This document shows, piece by piece, positions 62,979 through 64,000 of a DNA stretch of 64,000 nt. A program made the translations under genes and the position numbers. The notes under the pieces were generated by a model, which saw nothing but the letters and a program-made list of their open reading frames with translations, was not told the origin of the DNA and did not search any database. How positions within the stretch are numbered: position 1 is the stretch's first letter; the number at the start of each line of letters is the position of its first letter. The stretch covers positions 1 to 64,000 of the forward strand of contig NZ_JASITA010000004.1 in assembly GCF_030063415.1 (NCBI RefSeq), read 5' to 3'. The stretch comes from Streptomyces sp. H27-C3 (GTDB lineage: Bacteria; Actinomycetota; Actinomycetes; Streptomycetales; Streptomycetaceae).

Positions 62979-64000
62979 TCAGGACGAGGCGCGGGCGATG
63001 AGCCGGGTGGGGAGCATGATCTGTCGGTGCTGGGCCCTGCGGGGGCCCGCCGGGCGCGCCTCGGCGATCTCCTTGAGCAGGACGCGGGCCATCTCCCGGC
63101 CCATCTCCTCGATGGACCAGTGGACGCTGGTGAGCGGCGGGTCCATGTGGTGGGCGATGGACGAGTCGTCGAAGCCGACCAGCGCCACGTCGCCCGGCAC
63201 GCTGCGGCCACGCTCGCGCAGCACCTGGCGGGCGCCCGCCGCCATCACGTCGGACGCGGCGAAGACGGCGTCCAGCTGGGGGCGGCGCTCCAGCAGGTCG
63301 GCCATGGCGCGACGGCCGCCCTCCTCAGTGAAGTCGGCGGGGGCGATCAGGTCCTCGTCCCCGTCGAGTCCGGCCTCGGCCAGGGCCAGCCGGTATCCGT
63401 CGAGGCGGCACTGGGCGCCGTACACGTCGAGTCGTCCGGTGATGGTGGCTATGGTGCGGCGGCCACGGGATATGAGGTGGTCGACGGCGCTGCGCGCGCC
63501 CGCCACATTGTCCGCGTCGACCCAGGCGAGCGGCTCCTCCTCGGAGCGCCGGCCGCTGAGGACGGCCGGGATGCCCAGCTGGACCAGCAGCTCGGGCAGC
63601 GGGTCGTCGGCGTGCACGGAGACGAGCAGCACGCCGTCGACGCGGTGTCCCGCCAGGTAGCGGGCGAGGCGGCTGCGCTCGCGGTCGTTGCCGACGATGG
63701 TCAGCAGCAGCTGCATCTCGGTGTCGTCGAGGGCCGCGCCGACCCCGCGGACGATCTCGGAGAAGTACGGCTCGGCGAAGAAGCGGGCCTCGACCTCGGG
63801 AACGACGAGGGCGATGGCATCGGTCCGGTTGGCCGCGAGCGCGCGGGCCGCACGGTTCGGTACGTATCCCAGCTCGGCGACGGCGGCTTCGACGACGGCC
63901 CTGGTCTCCGCGCTGACACTCGGCGAACCGTTCACCACCCGGGAGACGGTGCCACGCCCGACACCCGCGTGGGCGGCCACTTCTTCCAGGGTCGGCCGCC
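62979..64000 (-). CDS. LacI family regulator, probably CebR-like (5' end outside window)
   Basis: At least 340 residues, cut by the window edge before its start. The HTH is visible (RPTLEEVAAHAGVGRGTVSR, VVNGSPSVSAETRAVV), followed by the hinge helix RAARALAANRTDAIALVVPE and a ligand domain with VWVDADN-type motif LAWVDADNVAGARSAVDHLI and ending VALVGFDDSSIAHHMDPPLT. Position next to orn and tRNA-His matches the place of cebR, the cellobiose-transport repressor, as I remember it from other streptomycetes. The regulated genes would lie beyond the right edge. Confidence 0.85.
   Translation of the reverse strand, partial: RPTLEEVAAHAGVGRGTVSRVVNGSPSVSAETRAVVEAAVAELGYVPNRAARALAANRTDAIALVVPEVEARFFAEPYFSEIVRGVGAALDDTEMQLLLTIVGNDRERSRLARYLAGHRVDGVLLVSVHADDPLPELLVQLGIPAVLSGRRSEEEPLAWVDADNVAGARSAVDHLISRGRRTIATITGRLDVYGAQCRLDGYRLALAEAGLDGDEDLIAPADFTEEGGRRAMADLLERRPQLDAVFAASDVMAAGARQVLRERGRSVPGDVALVGFDDSSIAHHMDPPLTSVHWSIEEMGREMARVLLKEIAEARPAGPRRAQHRQIMLPTRLIARASS

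Noticed and set aside
1-64000. CRISPR arrays, insertion sequences, transposases and phage genes.
   Set aside because: None was seen. The repeats present are short tandem or palindromic elements, and no transposase or cas-like protein was recognised on either strand.

Overview
The window is high-GC actinobacterial DNA and almost certainly comes from Streptomyces or a very close relative. Genes are densely packed with many 4-bp ATGA/GTGA overlaps, GTG and TTG starts are common, and the right half carries a recognisable streptomycete gene order: leucine-degradation acc operon, siderophore locus, GH20 hexosaminidase, glmS, adpA, orn, tRNA-His and a cebR-like repressor. From memory this resembles the Streptomyces coelicolor SCO2775-SCO2794 neighbourhood; no search was possible here.

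Layout. 0-4.3 kb: a sugar-catabolic operon on the minus strand (sugar-phosphate isomerase, DUF993 aldolase-like protein, Gfo/Idh/MocA dehydrogenase) with a divergent LacI repressor and a shared AAGCGCTT-type operator. 4.4-7.1 kb: a siderophore-binding-protein paralogue without a signal peptide, divergent from a MarR-GNAT fusion coupled to a second isomerase. 7.2-14.3 kb: EamA exporter/LysR pair, secreted GH3 enzyme, a lipoprotein, an S37 tripeptidyl aminopeptidase and a small secreted protein. 14.5-19.3 kb: a fused double ABC exporter and a beta-lactamase-fold serine hydrolase. 19.4-24.6 kb: an agmatinase/TPP-enzyme operon whose symporter gene has lost its middle, with a divergent PucR regulator. 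24.6-28.5 kb: acyl-CoA dehydrogenase, TesB thioesterase, CDF metal exporter, phosphatase.

28.5-36.3 kb is an accessory segment: a polymorphic Rhs toxin with a nuclease-like tail, its SUKH-type immunity gene, two exported proteins and gene debris. 36.3-43.4 kb: a TetR repressor and the acyl-CoA carboxylase/HMG-CoA lyase/acyl-CoA dehydrogenase operon for leucine breakdown, linked by three copies of one 16-bp palindrome. 43.6-46.1 kb: a polar amino acid ABC transporter. 46.4-53.4 kb: an iron-box-controlled hydroxamate siderophore locus (binding lipoprotein, fossil reductase, decarboxylase, N-monooxygenase, IucA/IucC synthetase, acyltransferase). It sits where S. coelicolor has the desferrioxamine genes, but the synthetase does not look like DesD. 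53.4-64 kb: amino-sugar metabolism (GH20 with a DasR site, glmS), acetate transporter, stress protein, adpA, orn, tRNA-His and a partial LacI repressor.

The most notable observations are an adpA gene with no TTA codon, the atypical siderophore enzyme set in the des position, four decayed or internally deleted genes (symporter, DUF418, siderophore-interacting protein, DUF4429-SHOCT), the Rhs toxin/immunity unit, and a 15-base match to a sequencing adapter in the intergenic DNA beside the immunity gene.
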